Source of the DNA: Mesorhizobium sp.
GTDB taxonomy: Bacteria > Pseudomonadota > Alphaproteobacteria > Rhizobiales > Rhizobiaceae
DNA: 64,000 nucleotides
Assembly: GCA_004017535.1 (NCBI GenBank)
Contig: SAJS01000004.1
Location: 124,001-188,000 of the forward strand
Direction of reading: 5' to 3'
Shown here: positions 53,943 through 61,924 of the stretch, piece after piece
Layout of the letters: every line of letters begins with the position of its first letter
How positions within the stretch are numbered: the first letter of the stretch is position 1
Translations under genes and position numbers: made by a program
Notes under the pieces: generated by a model
What the model saw: only the letters and a program-made list of their open reading frames with translations
Database searches by the model: none
What the model was told of the DNA's origin: nothing

Positions 53943-54320
53943 GTGAAAATGCCGCCCGTTTGTGTGTCGTTCGACTTTGTTCAAATCAAATGGCTTTCAG
54001 GCTGCCGTTTGTCCCCGGATTTGACCAAACGGATGCGTGGTTTTCACATCCGAATATCGATCCTAATGGTTAATCATCGTTTATTGAAGCCGAAATGCGG
54101 TAACACCGTGGCGATATCCCGTCAAAAATGATGCACAGCATTTCGTGGTAAACCGCTGGTTTAGATCAAGAATCCGGCCCCGGCCAGAACACGATCTGTT
54201 ACCGTTAGCGTTAATGCGTGATCCTCGGCAACGTTAACCGCTGAAAACCCTGCGTTTTCACGTCAAAAGCGACAATTTGACTCGGATTTTAGGCGCGCAA
54301 GCTGGTTCGAAGCTTGCCTG
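53943..54320 (-). promoter_or_regulatory. Intergenic region before the DUF882 gene
   Basis: 378 bases, AT-rich around 54050-54300. It holds the CtrA-type site at 54066-54084 and further TTAAC words near 54210 and 54233. A hairpin at 54312-54333 (GCTTGCC/GGCAAGC) spans the stop codon of the upstream response regulator and may end its transcript. No gene seen. Confidence 0.5.
54066..54084 (-). promoter_or_regulatory. CtrA-type site before the DUF882 gene
   Basis: Minus-strand reading ATAA-N7-TTAACCAT: the second half is the exact CtrA half-site and the first differs by one base from TTAA. It lies 124 bases before the DUF882 ATG. Confidence 0.5.
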
Positions 54321-55868
54321 TCAGGAGGCAAGCCGGTCGACGCGACCAGCTTCGGGATCAATGCCATATTCCTTCAACTTGCGGTAGAGGGTCGAACGGC
54401 CGATGCCCAAACGGCGCGCGACTTCGCTCATCTGGCCATTGTAATGGTCGATCGCCAGCTTGATCATCTCGAGCTCGACATCGGCCAGCGCCCGCACATT
54501 GCCGCGCTCGTCCAGCGCCCGAAGCGTTCCGAACCGCGGCTGAAGTCGCGCCGGTGACTCGCTGTCGGCAAAGGCGGACCCCATTGTCTCGGCAACCGCC
54601 TCATCCGCAGGCTTGGAGGCATCCACGACCGTTTCGGCAACGGTGGATGTCGTTTCCGCTCCGAGATTGACTGTGCCTTCCACTTGGGCCCGGATCTGCG
54701 GGAACTCCTCCTCGGTCAGCACGTCGCCCTCGGCAAGCACCGACGCGCGGAAGACCGCATTTTCCAGTTGGCGGATGTTGCCCGGCCAGTCATAGGCCTG
54801 CAGCATCGCAAGCGCTGACGCCGATATGCCGGCAAGGCGTCGGCGCGGATCGGCCGGCGCGACCTTTTCCATGAAGTGCCGGACGAGGTAGGGAATGTCG
54901 TCGCGGCGGTCGCGCAGCGGCGGCACGAAGATCGGATAGACGTTCAGCCGGTAGAACAGGTCCTCGCGGAACTTGCCGTCCTTGACCTGCTGCAGAAGGT
55001 TGCGGTGCGTGGCCGAGATCAGGCGGATGTCGACCTTGACGGTTGAGCGGCCGCCGACCGGATCGACCTCGCCTTCCTGCACTGCGCGCAGCAGCTTGAC
55101 CTGGACGTCGAGCGGCAGATCGCCGATCTCGTCGAGGAACAGCGTGCCGGAATTCGCCTCGACGAATTTGCCCGTATGCTTCTCGGTGGCGCCGGTGAAG
55201 GACCCCTTCTCGTGGCCGAACAGGATCGATTCGACGAGATTGTCCGGGATGGCGCCGCAATTGACGGTGACGAACGGCTTCGACCGGCGATCGCCGCTGC
55301 CCTGGATGGCGCGCGCCACCAGTTCCTTGCCGACGCCGGACTCGCCCTCGATCAGGATCGGGATGTTGGAGGCCGCCGCCTTCTGCCCGAGGCGTATCAC
55401 CCGGTCCATTGCCGGGCTGCGCGTGATCATGTCCTTGAAGGTGAGATGGCCGCCGCCGCGTCGCCGCGATGCGCGCTTCATCTCGTCCTCGACGGCTTCC
55501 ACCTTGAGCGCATTGGAGATCGCGGTCTGCAGCCGGTCGGGCGACGCCGGCTTGACGACGAAGTCGAAGGCGCCATGCCGCATCGCCGAAACGACGGTCT
55601 CGATGCCGCCCTGCGCCGTCTGCACGATGACGGGAATGTTGATGCCGCGCTCGCGCATCGCCTTCAGCACGCCGATGCCGCCAAGGCCGGGCATCACAAG
55701 GTCGAGAATGACGACGGAGACCTCGCGCGCGTTCGGCCCGTCGAGCACATCGAGGCCAGCCTCGCCGCTATCGGTGACGATCGCTGTGTGCCCGAACTTG
55801 GTCAGCGCGGCCTCGACCAGCCTGCGCTGGACCGGATCGTCATCGACTATGAGAATGGAACCTGTCAT
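54321..55868 (-). CDS. Sigma-54-dependent response regulator (NtrC type)
   Basis: 515 residues from ATG 55868. Receiver domain 1-120 with Asp9, Asp10, phospho-acceptor Asp56 (VILDLVMPG), Thr84 and Lys106. AAA+ domain about 145-385 with Walker A GESGVGKE, the sigma-54 contact loop GSFTGA (Ser for the usual Ala at position 2), Walker B TLFLDEIGD, and LFYRLNVYPI. Fis-type DNA-binding helix at the end (LADVELEMIKLAIDHYNGQMSEVARRLGIGRSTLYRKLKEYGI). No partner kinase is adjacent. The target is unknown; RpoN-dependent promoters are the expected class. Confidence 0.92.
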   Translation of the reverse strand: MTGSILIVDDDPVQRRLVEAALTKFGHTAIVTDSGEAGLDVLDGPNAREVSVVILDLVMPGLGGIGVLKAMRERGINIPVIVQTAQGGIETVVSAMRHGAFDFVVKPASPDRLQTAISNALKVEAVEDEMKRASRRRGGGHLTFKDMITRSPAMDRVIRLGQKAAASNIPILIEGESGVGKELVARAIQGSGDRRSKPFVTVNCGAIPDNLVESILFGHEKGSFTGATEKHTGKFVEANSGTLFLDEIGDLPLDVQVKLLRAVQEGEVDPVGGRSTVKVDIRLISATHRNLLQQVKDGKFREDLFYRLNVYPIFVPPLRDRRDDIPYLVRHFMEKVAPADPRRRLAGISASALAMLQAYDWPGNIRQLENAVFRASVLAEGDVLTEEEFPQIRAQVEGTVNLGAETTSTVAETVVDASKPADEAVAETMGSAFADSESPARLQPRFGTLRALDERGNVRALADVELEMIKLAIDHYNGQMSEVARRLGIGRSTLYRKLKEYGIDPEAGRVDRLAS

Positions 55869-56023
55869 GACTGTTTGAGTTTTCCGCCCGAGAAAATCCC
55901 CATGGATCATCTTGGCACAGGGTTCTAAATAAGGTTTCAAAAGACCCGGTGAACGAATTCCTTAGGATTTGACCGGCTTCCTCCTTCCCTCTGATTTGGC
56001 CCGATTCAAAGAAGGTATTGCTG

Positions 56024-57862
56024 ATGCGCATGGAATTTGGTCATCGGCTTGCGGCGCCAGCGTCCGGACACGGCGCGGCGGAGCTTGGCGATCTGCCGGA
56101 GTGGAATCTCGCCGATCTCTATTCAGGCATGGAAGCGCCCGAGCTGAAGCGCGACATCGCCAAGGCGGCCAGCGACGCCATCGCCTTCGAGACCCGCTGG
56201 AAAGGCACGCTCGCCGCGGAAGCCGGGCGCGGCGGCGCCGGCCGGCTGGGCGAGGCGCTGCAGGCCTATGAGGCGCTCGAGGAGCTGATCGGCCGCATCG
56301 TCTCCTATGCCGGCCTCGTCTATGCCGGCAACACCGCCGATCCGCAGCGCGCCAAGCTCTATGGTGATGTCCAGGAAAAGATGACGGACGCGAGCGCCCA
56401 TCTTCTCTTCTTCGCGCTCGAGCTCAACCTGATCGACGATGCGGCGATCGAAAGCGCTCTGACCGCCGACAAGGCCTTCGGCCACTACCGGCCCTGGGTG
56501 CTCGACCTCAGGAAGGACAAACCCTACCAGCTCGAGGATCGCGTCGAGCAATTGTTCCACGAAAAGTCGGTCACCGGGCGAGGCGCCTGGAACCGCCTGT
56601 TCGACGAGACGATGACCGACCTGCGCTTCGACGTCGACGGCGAGGAGCTGACGCTTGAGCCGGCGCTGAACCGGCTGCAGGACTCGAACGGCGAGGTGCG
56701 CCGCCGCGCTTCCGAGGCGCTTGCCGCCACGTTCCGCAAGAACCTGCGCACCTTCACGCTCATCACCAACACCTTGGCCAAGGATAAGGAAATCTCCGAC
56801 CGCTGGCGCGGCTTCCAGGATATCGCCGACTCGCGCCACCTGGCCAACCGCGTTGAGCGCGACGTGGTCGACGCGCTGGCCGCAGCCGTGCGCGAGGCCT
56901 ATCCCCGGCTGTCGCACCGCTACTATGCGATGAAGGCGCGCTGGCTCGGCATGGAGGTGATGAACCACTGGGATCGCAACGCGCCGCTGCCGGAGACTCC
57001 GAAGGCTGTGATCCGCTGGGACGACGCCAGGGACACGGTGCTCTCCGCCTACCAGCGCTTCTCGCCCGACATGGCCGAAATCGCGCGCGGCTTTTTCGAT
57101 CGCAGATGGATCGACGCGCCGGTCAGGCCAGGCAAGTCGCCTGGCGCCTTCGCCCACCCGACAGTGCCGTCGGCGCACCCTTACGTGCTGCTCAATTACA
57201 TGGGCAAGCCGCGCGACGTGATGACGCTGGCGCATGAGCTCGGCCATGGCGTGCATCAGGTGCTGGCCGCCGGCCAGGGCGCACTGATGGCCTCGACGCC
57301 GCTGACGCTGGCCGAGACAGCCTCCGTCTTCGGCGAAATGCTGACCTTCCGCTCCCTATTGGAGCAGACCAGCGACAGACGCGAGCGCAAGGCCATGCTC
57401 GCTCAGAAGGTCGAGGACATGATCAACACGGTCGTGCGCCAGATCGCCTTCTATGAGTTCGAGCGCAAGGTGCATACCGAGCGCAAGAACGGCGAGTTGA
57501 CCTCGGACAGACTTGGCGAGTTCTGGCTCGAGGTGCAGGCCGAAAGCCTGGGGCCGGCGATCAAGCTGCGCGACGGCTACGAGGTCTTCTGGACCTATAT
57601 CCCGCACTTTATCCATTCGCCCTTCTATGTCTATGCCTATGCTTTCGGCGACTGCCTGGTGAACTCGCTCTACGCCGTGTACCAGAATGCCGAGCGTGGG
57701 TTTCAGGAGAAGTATTTCGAGATGCTGCGCGCCGGCGGCACCAAGCATCACTCCGAGCTCCTGGCGCCCTTCGGCCTCGACGCCACCGATCCCGCGTTCT
57801 GGCAGATCGGCCTCGGCGTGATCGGTTCGCTGATCGACGAGTTGGAAGCCCTAGACAAGTGA
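56024..57862 (+). CDS. pepF: Oligoendopeptidase F (M3 family)
   Basis: 612 residues from ATG 56024, placed 8 bases after AGAAGGT. Zinc metallopeptidase that degrades cytoplasmic oligopeptides. Active site TLAHELGHGVHQ (about 405-416) with two His ligands and catalytic Glu; LAETASVFGEML supplies the third ligand Glu. N-terminal helices start with LPEWNLADLYSG, the PepF opening. It is divergent from the sigma-54 regulator with 155 bases between. Confidence 0.93.
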   Translation: MRMEFGHRLAAPASGHGAAELGDLPEWNLADLYSGMEAPELKRDIAKAASDAIAFETRWKGTLAAEAGRGGAGRLGEALQAYEALEELIGRIVSYAGLVYAGNTADPQRAKLYGDVQEKMTDASAHLLFFALELNLIDDAAIESALTADKAFGHYRPWVLDLRKDKPYQLEDRVEQLFHEKSVTGRGAWNRLFDETMTDLRFDVDGEELTLEPALNRLQDSNGEVRRRASEALAATFRKNLRTFTLITNTLAKDKEISDRWRGFQDIADSRHLANRVERDVVDALAAAVREAYPRLSHRYYAMKARWLGMEVMNHWDRNAPLPETPKAVIRWDDARDTVLSAYQRFSPDMAEIARGFFDRRWIDAPVRPGKSPGAFAHPTVPSAHPYVLLNYMGKPRDVMTLAHELGHGVHQVLAAGQGALMASTPLTLAETASVFGEMLTFRSLLEQTSDRRERKAMLAQKVEDMINTVVRQIAFYEFERKVHTERKNGELTSDRLGEFWLEVQAESLGPAIKLRDGYEVFWTYIPHFIHSPFYVYAYAFGDCLVNSLYAVYQNAERGFQEKYFEMLRAGGTKHHSELLAPFGLDATDPAFWQIGLGVIGSLIDELEALDK

Positions 57863-58206
57863 ACAGCAACGAAGCGTGCATCGATAGCTATAGTTTAGCC
57901 GAGACGCATATTAGCCAGACTCTATTCTTGCCCTAAATAGCTGTTCTTGAATAACTCTCCGGCGCATTTTCACTGGCTTTCGACAAGCCGTATGATAGCG
58001 TCCGGCCTCAAGCTCAGCCGGACGCATCGCGCAGGCCAGAGATGCCTGCCGCTCCGCTACGGCGAATGCGATGATGGCCGTCGGTCCGGACAAGACCGAA
58101 ACGCCGATGGCTCGATTGAAGCCGGCGGTTCCACGGAACCTGCGACGATCCTTGGCGGCAAGCGTGCCCTCCCAGCCGCGGCCGACGGATCGGACTGGAG
58201 AGGGAA
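57863..58206 (+). promoter_or_regulatory. Intergenic region before the HhH-domain gene
   Basis: 344 bases without a credible gene. It contains a perfect hairpin (GCGTCCGGC at 57998-58006 with GCCGGACGC at 58017-58025) and a smaller CGGTC/GACCG palindrome near 58080-58100, possibly a structured leader. No -35/-10 pair could be fixed with confidence. Confidence 0.4.
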
Positions 58207-58914
58207 ATGAGCACTTTCTTCTACATGCTCCTGGCGTTCGTTGTGGGTATCCTGGTTGGCTGGTTCATCTGGGGCCGCCTGCGCGGCGACAGTCTGCGTG
58301 GCGATCTCGATCGTACGCGAAGCGAGCACGACAGGCTGCGCGCCGACAGCGACCGGCTGAAGGGCGAGCTCGATGCCTGCGGCCGTGCCCGCGCCGACCT
58401 CGAAAGCCGGCTGCGTAACGCGCCTGCCGCCAAGGCCGGCGCCGACAAGGCCGCCACGCCGGCGCCGGCGGCGCTGATCTCGACACCGGCGGCCGCGACA
58501 TCGGCTGCAGCAAAGGCCGCGCCGGCGAAGCCCGCCGCCGCGGAGAAGCCGGCGGCCACGAAAACTGCGGCAGGGAAGCCCGCGGCCAAGGCAGCCGCGC
58601 CGAAGAAGGCGGCGGCTCCCGCCAAGAAAGCTGCCGCCGCGCCGAAAGCCGCGCCCGGCAAAGCCGACAATCTGCGTCGCCTCATCGGCATCGGCCCGGT
58701 CAACGAACGGCTCCTCAAGGGCCAGGGCGTCACCACCTACGCACAGATCGCCGCCTGGACCGACGCCGACGTCAAACGCATCGAGGAGGTGCTCAATTTC
58801 GACGGCCGCATCGCGCGCGAGAAATGGATCGAGCAGGCGAAACTGCTGGCCGCCGGCGACGAGGCTGAGTTCGCGCGCCAGTTCCCGACAGCGGGTACCG
58901 CAAGCAACACCTGA
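58207..58914 (+). CDS. Membrane-anchored protein with Ala/Lys-rich linker and HhH-like domain
   Basis: 235 residues. An N-terminal span (FFYMLLAFVVGILVGWFIWG, about 4-23), a charged coiled coil (about 30-70), then a histone H1-like stretch rich in A, K and P (about 75-150). The C-terminal domain (about 153-215) has DNLRRLIGIGPVNERLLKGQGVTTYAQIAAWTDADVKRIEEVLNF, the helix-hairpin-helix type annotated as predicted 5' DNA nuclease. It could tether DNA to the membrane. No neighbour suggests a pathway. Confidence 0.75.
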   Translation: MSTFFYMLLAFVVGILVGWFIWGRLRGDSLRGDLDRTRSEHDRLRADSDRLKGELDACGRARADLESRLRNAPAAKAGADKAATPAPAALISTPAAATSAAAKAAPAKPAAAEKPAATKTAAGKPAAKAAAPKKAAAPAKKAAAAPKAAPGKADNLRRLIGIGPVNERLLKGQGVTTYAQIAAWTDADVKRIEEVLNFDGRIAREKWIEQAKLLAAGDEAEFARQFPTAGTASNT

Positions 58915-58932
58915 ATATCCGCTTGGCTGGTA

Positions 58933-58962
58933 AAAGACGGCGCCCGCACGAGCGCCGTCTTT
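58933..58962 (+). terminator. Terminator after the HhH-domain gene
   Basis: AAAGACGGCGC and GCGCCGTCTTT make a perfect 11-bp stem with an 8-base loop, 18 bases after the stop. The T run is inside the stem end. Confidence 0.85.
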
Positions 58963-59066
58963 GGTTTGGGCCAGCCGCCTTTGCGTCGCTCGACGCCGTT
59001 CCCTCGATTGCGCGTCCCCGGGCCCCCATATAGACCGGTCGACTGAATTGTCCGCTTCCGAGGCTC

Positions 59067-60212
59067 ATGCCCCTGCCCGCAGCCATTTTCCGCAATGACG
59101 AGAGCGCGCGTCAGTTGGTGTTCGACCGGCCGCACGAGGTCATTCTCGCGCGCACTGCGGAGGAGTTCATGCCGGCGCTCGAGCGAGCCCAGGCTGCTTC
59201 CGACTCCGGCAAATGGCTGGCGGGCTATTTCTCCTACGAAGCCGGCTACCTGCTCGAGCCGAAGCTGGTGCCGCTGCTGCCCGAGGGCCGCCGCGCGCCC
59301 CTGGTCTGCCTCGGGATCTTCGATGCGCCTGTCGACCAGGCGGTGCCGCAAAGCGCCGGGCCCGCCAGCAACGGCCCGATCTTCGATGCGAGGGCAACAT
59401 GGTCCGCAGAGGACTATGCCTGCCGTTTCGCGCGCCTTCACAATCACATCCGCAAGGGTGACTGCTACCAGGGCAACCTTACCTTCCCGGTCCATGCGCA
59501 ATGGTCCGGCGATCCGCTTGCCGCCTTCGACGCGCTGACCGAGCGCCAGCCGGTCAAATATGGCGCGCTGATCTCGCTTGGCGATCCGGTCGTTCTGTCG
59601 CGCTCGCCCGAACTGTTTTTCGAGATCGACGCCAACGGCATGATCGAGACGCACCCGATGAAGGGCACGGCTCCGCGCGGCGCGACCAAGGCCGAGGACG
59701 AGCGGCTGAAGGCCTTCCTGCGCAACGACGAGAAGAACCAGGCCGAGAACCGGATGATCGTCGACCTTTTGCGCAACGACATCTCGCTGATCAGCGAGGT
59801 CGGCACGCTCGACGTGCCGGAATTGTTCCGCATCGAGACCTACCCGACGGTGCACCAGATGGTGAGCCGCGTGCGGGCGAAGCTGCTGCCCGATATCGGC
59901 ATCCGCCAGGTCTTCGCCGCTCTCTTCCCCTGCGGCTCGATCACCGGCGCACCGAAAATCCGCGCCATGGAAATCCTGCACCAGCTGGAAGACACGCCGC
60001 GTGACGTCTATTGCGGGGCCATCGGCTGGATCGCGCCCGGCGGCAGGATGCGTTTTTCGGTGGCGATCCGCACCATCTCGCTCTTCGCCGGCGGCGAGGC
60101 CGTCTACAATGTCGGCGGCGGCGTCGTCTTCGATTCCACCGCCGAGGAGGAGTATCGGGAGTGTCTGTTGAAAGCGCGCTTCGCGACGGGAACGGTGCCG
60201 GCTTCGAGCTGA
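59067..60212 (+). CDS. pabB: Aminodeoxychorismate synthase component I
   Basis: 381 residues; makes 4-amino-4-deoxychorismate for folate. Chorismate-binding domain with HIRKGDCYQGNLTF, SRSPELFFEI, the HPMKGTAPRG loop, DLLRNDISLI, PCGSITGAPKIRAMEIL, and a final NVGGGVVFDSTAEEEY. The N-terminal part is short, so it is of the compact PabB type. The last 52 bases overlap the pabC gene in another frame. Confidence 0.93.
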   Translation: MPLPAAIFRNDESARQLVFDRPHEVILARTAEEFMPALERAQAASDSGKWLAGYFSYEAGYLLEPKLVPLLPEGRRAPLVCLGIFDAPVDQAVPQSAGPASNGPIFDARATWSAEDYACRFARLHNHIRKGDCYQGNLTFPVHAQWSGDPLAAFDALTERQPVKYGALISLGDPVVLSRSPELFFEIDANGMIETHPMKGTAPRGATKAEDERLKAFLRNDEKNQAENRMIVDLLRNDISLISEVGTLDVPELFRIETYPTVHQMVSRVRAKLLPDIGIRQVFAALFPCGSITGAPKIRAMEILHQLEDTPRDVYCGAIGWIAPGGRMRFSVAIRTISLFAGGEAVYNVGGGVVFDSTAEEEYRECLLKARFATGTVPASS

Positions 60213-60823
60213 TCGAGACCATGCGCTGGGAGCCTGGTTCCGGCTTCCTGCGCTTCGAGCGCCACCTCGCCAGGCTTTATGCGTCCGCCGCCGAGCTCGG
60301 CTTCGCCTGCGATCCCGAACGGATCGGCGAGGTGCTGTCGAACACCGTCAGCGGACACGGGATTGCCTTGCGCGTGCGCCTTGCCTTGCAGCACAATGGC
60401 GAAGCGACGGCTGCCGCTCAAGCCTATGAACCGCTGCCCGCCGACAAGGTCTGGCGGCTGCAGCTGGCGCGGATCCATCTCGATTCCACCAACACGCTGC
60501 TGCGCCACAAAACCAGCCTGCGCCAAGTCTACACGCACGCCCGCGCGGAATATCTCGCCACGCGCGCCGACGAAGTGCTTTTGGCCAACGAACGCGGCGA
60601 AATATGCGAGGGCACGATCACCAATCTCTTTGCCGATTTCGGCGACGGCCCGCTCGCCACGCCCCGCCTCGACTGCGGCCTTTTGCCTGGAATATTGCGC
60701 GGCGAGCTTCTGGACGAAGGCCGCGCCGTGGAAGCGATCTACAGCTTCGACGATCTGAAGGCGGCGAAGGCGATCTTCGTCGGCAACTCGCTGCGCGGGC
60801 TGATCCCGGCGCGGCTTGGCTGA
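60161..60823 (+). CDS. pabC: Class IV aminotransferase, 4-amino-4-deoxychorismate lyase-like
   Basis: 220 residues from GTG 60161, 8 bases after the ribosome site AGGAGGAG; longer starts give an arginine-rich out-of-family tail. Class IV blocks: GFELIETMRWEPG, LRFERHLARLYASA, the PLP Lys in LLRHKTSLRQ, DEVLLANERGEICEGTITNLF and LLPGILRGELL. It cleaves aminodeoxychorismate to 4-aminobenzoate and pyruvate, completing the step after pabB, which it overlaps. Confidence 0.88.
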   Translation: MSVESALRDGNGAGFELIETMRWEPGSGFLRFERHLARLYASAAELGFACDPERIGEVLSNTVSGHGIALRVRLALQHNGEATAAAQAYEPLPADKVWRLQLARIHLDSTNTLLRHKTSLRQVYTHARAEYLATRADEVLLANERGEICEGTITNLFADFGDGPLATPRLDCGLLPGILRGELLDEGRAVEAIYSFDDLKAAKAIFVGNSLRGLIPARLG

Positions 60824-60841
60824 CCACGGTGGAGACACAAA

Positions 60842-61792
60842 CTGGATAACACCCACACAAGCATCCGCCAGCCGACCCATACACCCTATGACGGGTCCTC
60901 GAAGCTCTTCACCATCGGGCTGAAGCCGCTCGATTTCGACCGCTGGATCGAGGTCGACGAGCTCCTGCTGCCCCATCTCGCCGAAAAGCAGCGCCTCTAC
61001 GCCGAAATCCCGGAAAAGGTCTTTGTCGAGGAAGACGGCACCCGTGACGCTCAGCGCGAAGTGCTCGACCTTCTCGTCGCCCATCTCGAAGCCGCGCATC
61101 CCGTCACCCATCGCCGCAACGGAGCCGGCGTCGAGCCGGCCGGGTTCGAGGGTATAACCGACCGGCTGCCTCCTGCCTTGCGCGAGGCGCCGCTCGCAAA
61201 GGCCTCGCTGCTTGTCCAGGAAGACCTGATCCTGATGCGCCGCGACGAGCGCGGCTGGCGGTTGGCCGCCGGCTCGCTATGTTTTCCTTCATCCTGGTCG
61301 CTGCGGGAAAAATTCGGCAAGCCGCTGCAGGAGATCCACAAACCGGTGCCCGGCTTCGGACCCGGCACGCGGCCGGCCGAGCTCATCAACCGCATGTTCG
61401 ACGGACTGCAGGGACAGGCGGTCGAGCGCTTCAACTGGTCGATCCAGGCCGATGACAGGCTCTATCATCCGCTTTCCAATGTCGAGCGCATCGACCGCGC
61501 CACCAACCGCCCGAGCCGCTTCCCCGATGGCGACGTCAACGCCCATGCCTTCATCCGCGTCGAACGCCAGACGCTGCGCAAGCTTCCCGTGTCGCGCGAC
61601 ATCCTCTTCACCATCCGCATCCACCTCGATCCGCTCAAGCTGCTCGCTAACCATCCGGACCGGGCGATATTGGCGGCCTCCTTCACGGAGCAGCTCCTGG
61701 CCCTCGACCAGCAACAGCTCGACTACAAGGGCCTGACCGCCGACCGCGACCGGCTGGTTGCATTCCTCGGCCGCATGGCCGGATCGGCTTAA
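60842..61792 (+). CDS. DUF3445 heme-dependent oxidative N-demethylase family protein, CTG start
   Basis: 316 residues if started at CTG 60842. The frame is open from just after the pabC stop (same frame), and residues before the first standard codon (GTG 61061) carry family sequence: KLFTIGLKPLDFDRWIEVDELL. GGTGGAGA lies 6 bases before CTG, and no ATG, GTG or TTG exists in the frame between. Later blocks include EDLILMRRDERGWRLAAGSLCFPSSWSLREKFGKPLQEIHKPVPG and FIRVERQTLRKLP. The family is linked to heme-dependent N-demethylation. A lost ATG is the other explanation. Confidence 0.75.
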   Translation: MDNTHTSIRQPTHTPYDGSSKLFTIGLKPLDFDRWIEVDELLLPHLAEKQRLYAEIPEKVFVEEDGTRDAQREVLDLLVAHLEAAHPVTHRRNGAGVEPAGFEGITDRLPPALREAPLAKASLLVQEDLILMRRDERGWRLAAGSLCFPSSWSLREKFGKPLQEIHKPVPGFGPGTRPAELINRMFDGLQGQAVERFNWSIQADDRLYHPLSNVERIDRATNRPSRFPDGDVNAHAFIRVERQTLRKLPVSRDILFTIRIHLDPLKLLANHPDRAILAASFTEQLLALDQQQLDYKGLTADRDRLVAFLGRMAGSA

Positions 61793-61924
61793 CCACACGC
61801 CCAGAACGGCCTAGCCGGCGGTTGGCGCTTTTCGCTGGTTTATGACAATGATCTGTGGTGTAGCGCTTGGCCGTCGGGCCAAAGGCGCCCGGTTTTGCGC
61901 GTGTTTGAAGGAGTGTGCGAAAAA

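Noticed and set aside
58913-58927. GAATATCCGCTTGGC, identical to 15 bases of the palindrome at 40375-40390
   Set aside because: Over all pairs of positions in 64 kb, one or two 15-base matches are expected by chance, and no flanking similarity is seen.
61789-61796. TTAACCAC at the end of the DUF3445 gene as a CtrA site for hss
   Set aside because: It contains the stop codon and has no second half; one-base-off octamers are common.
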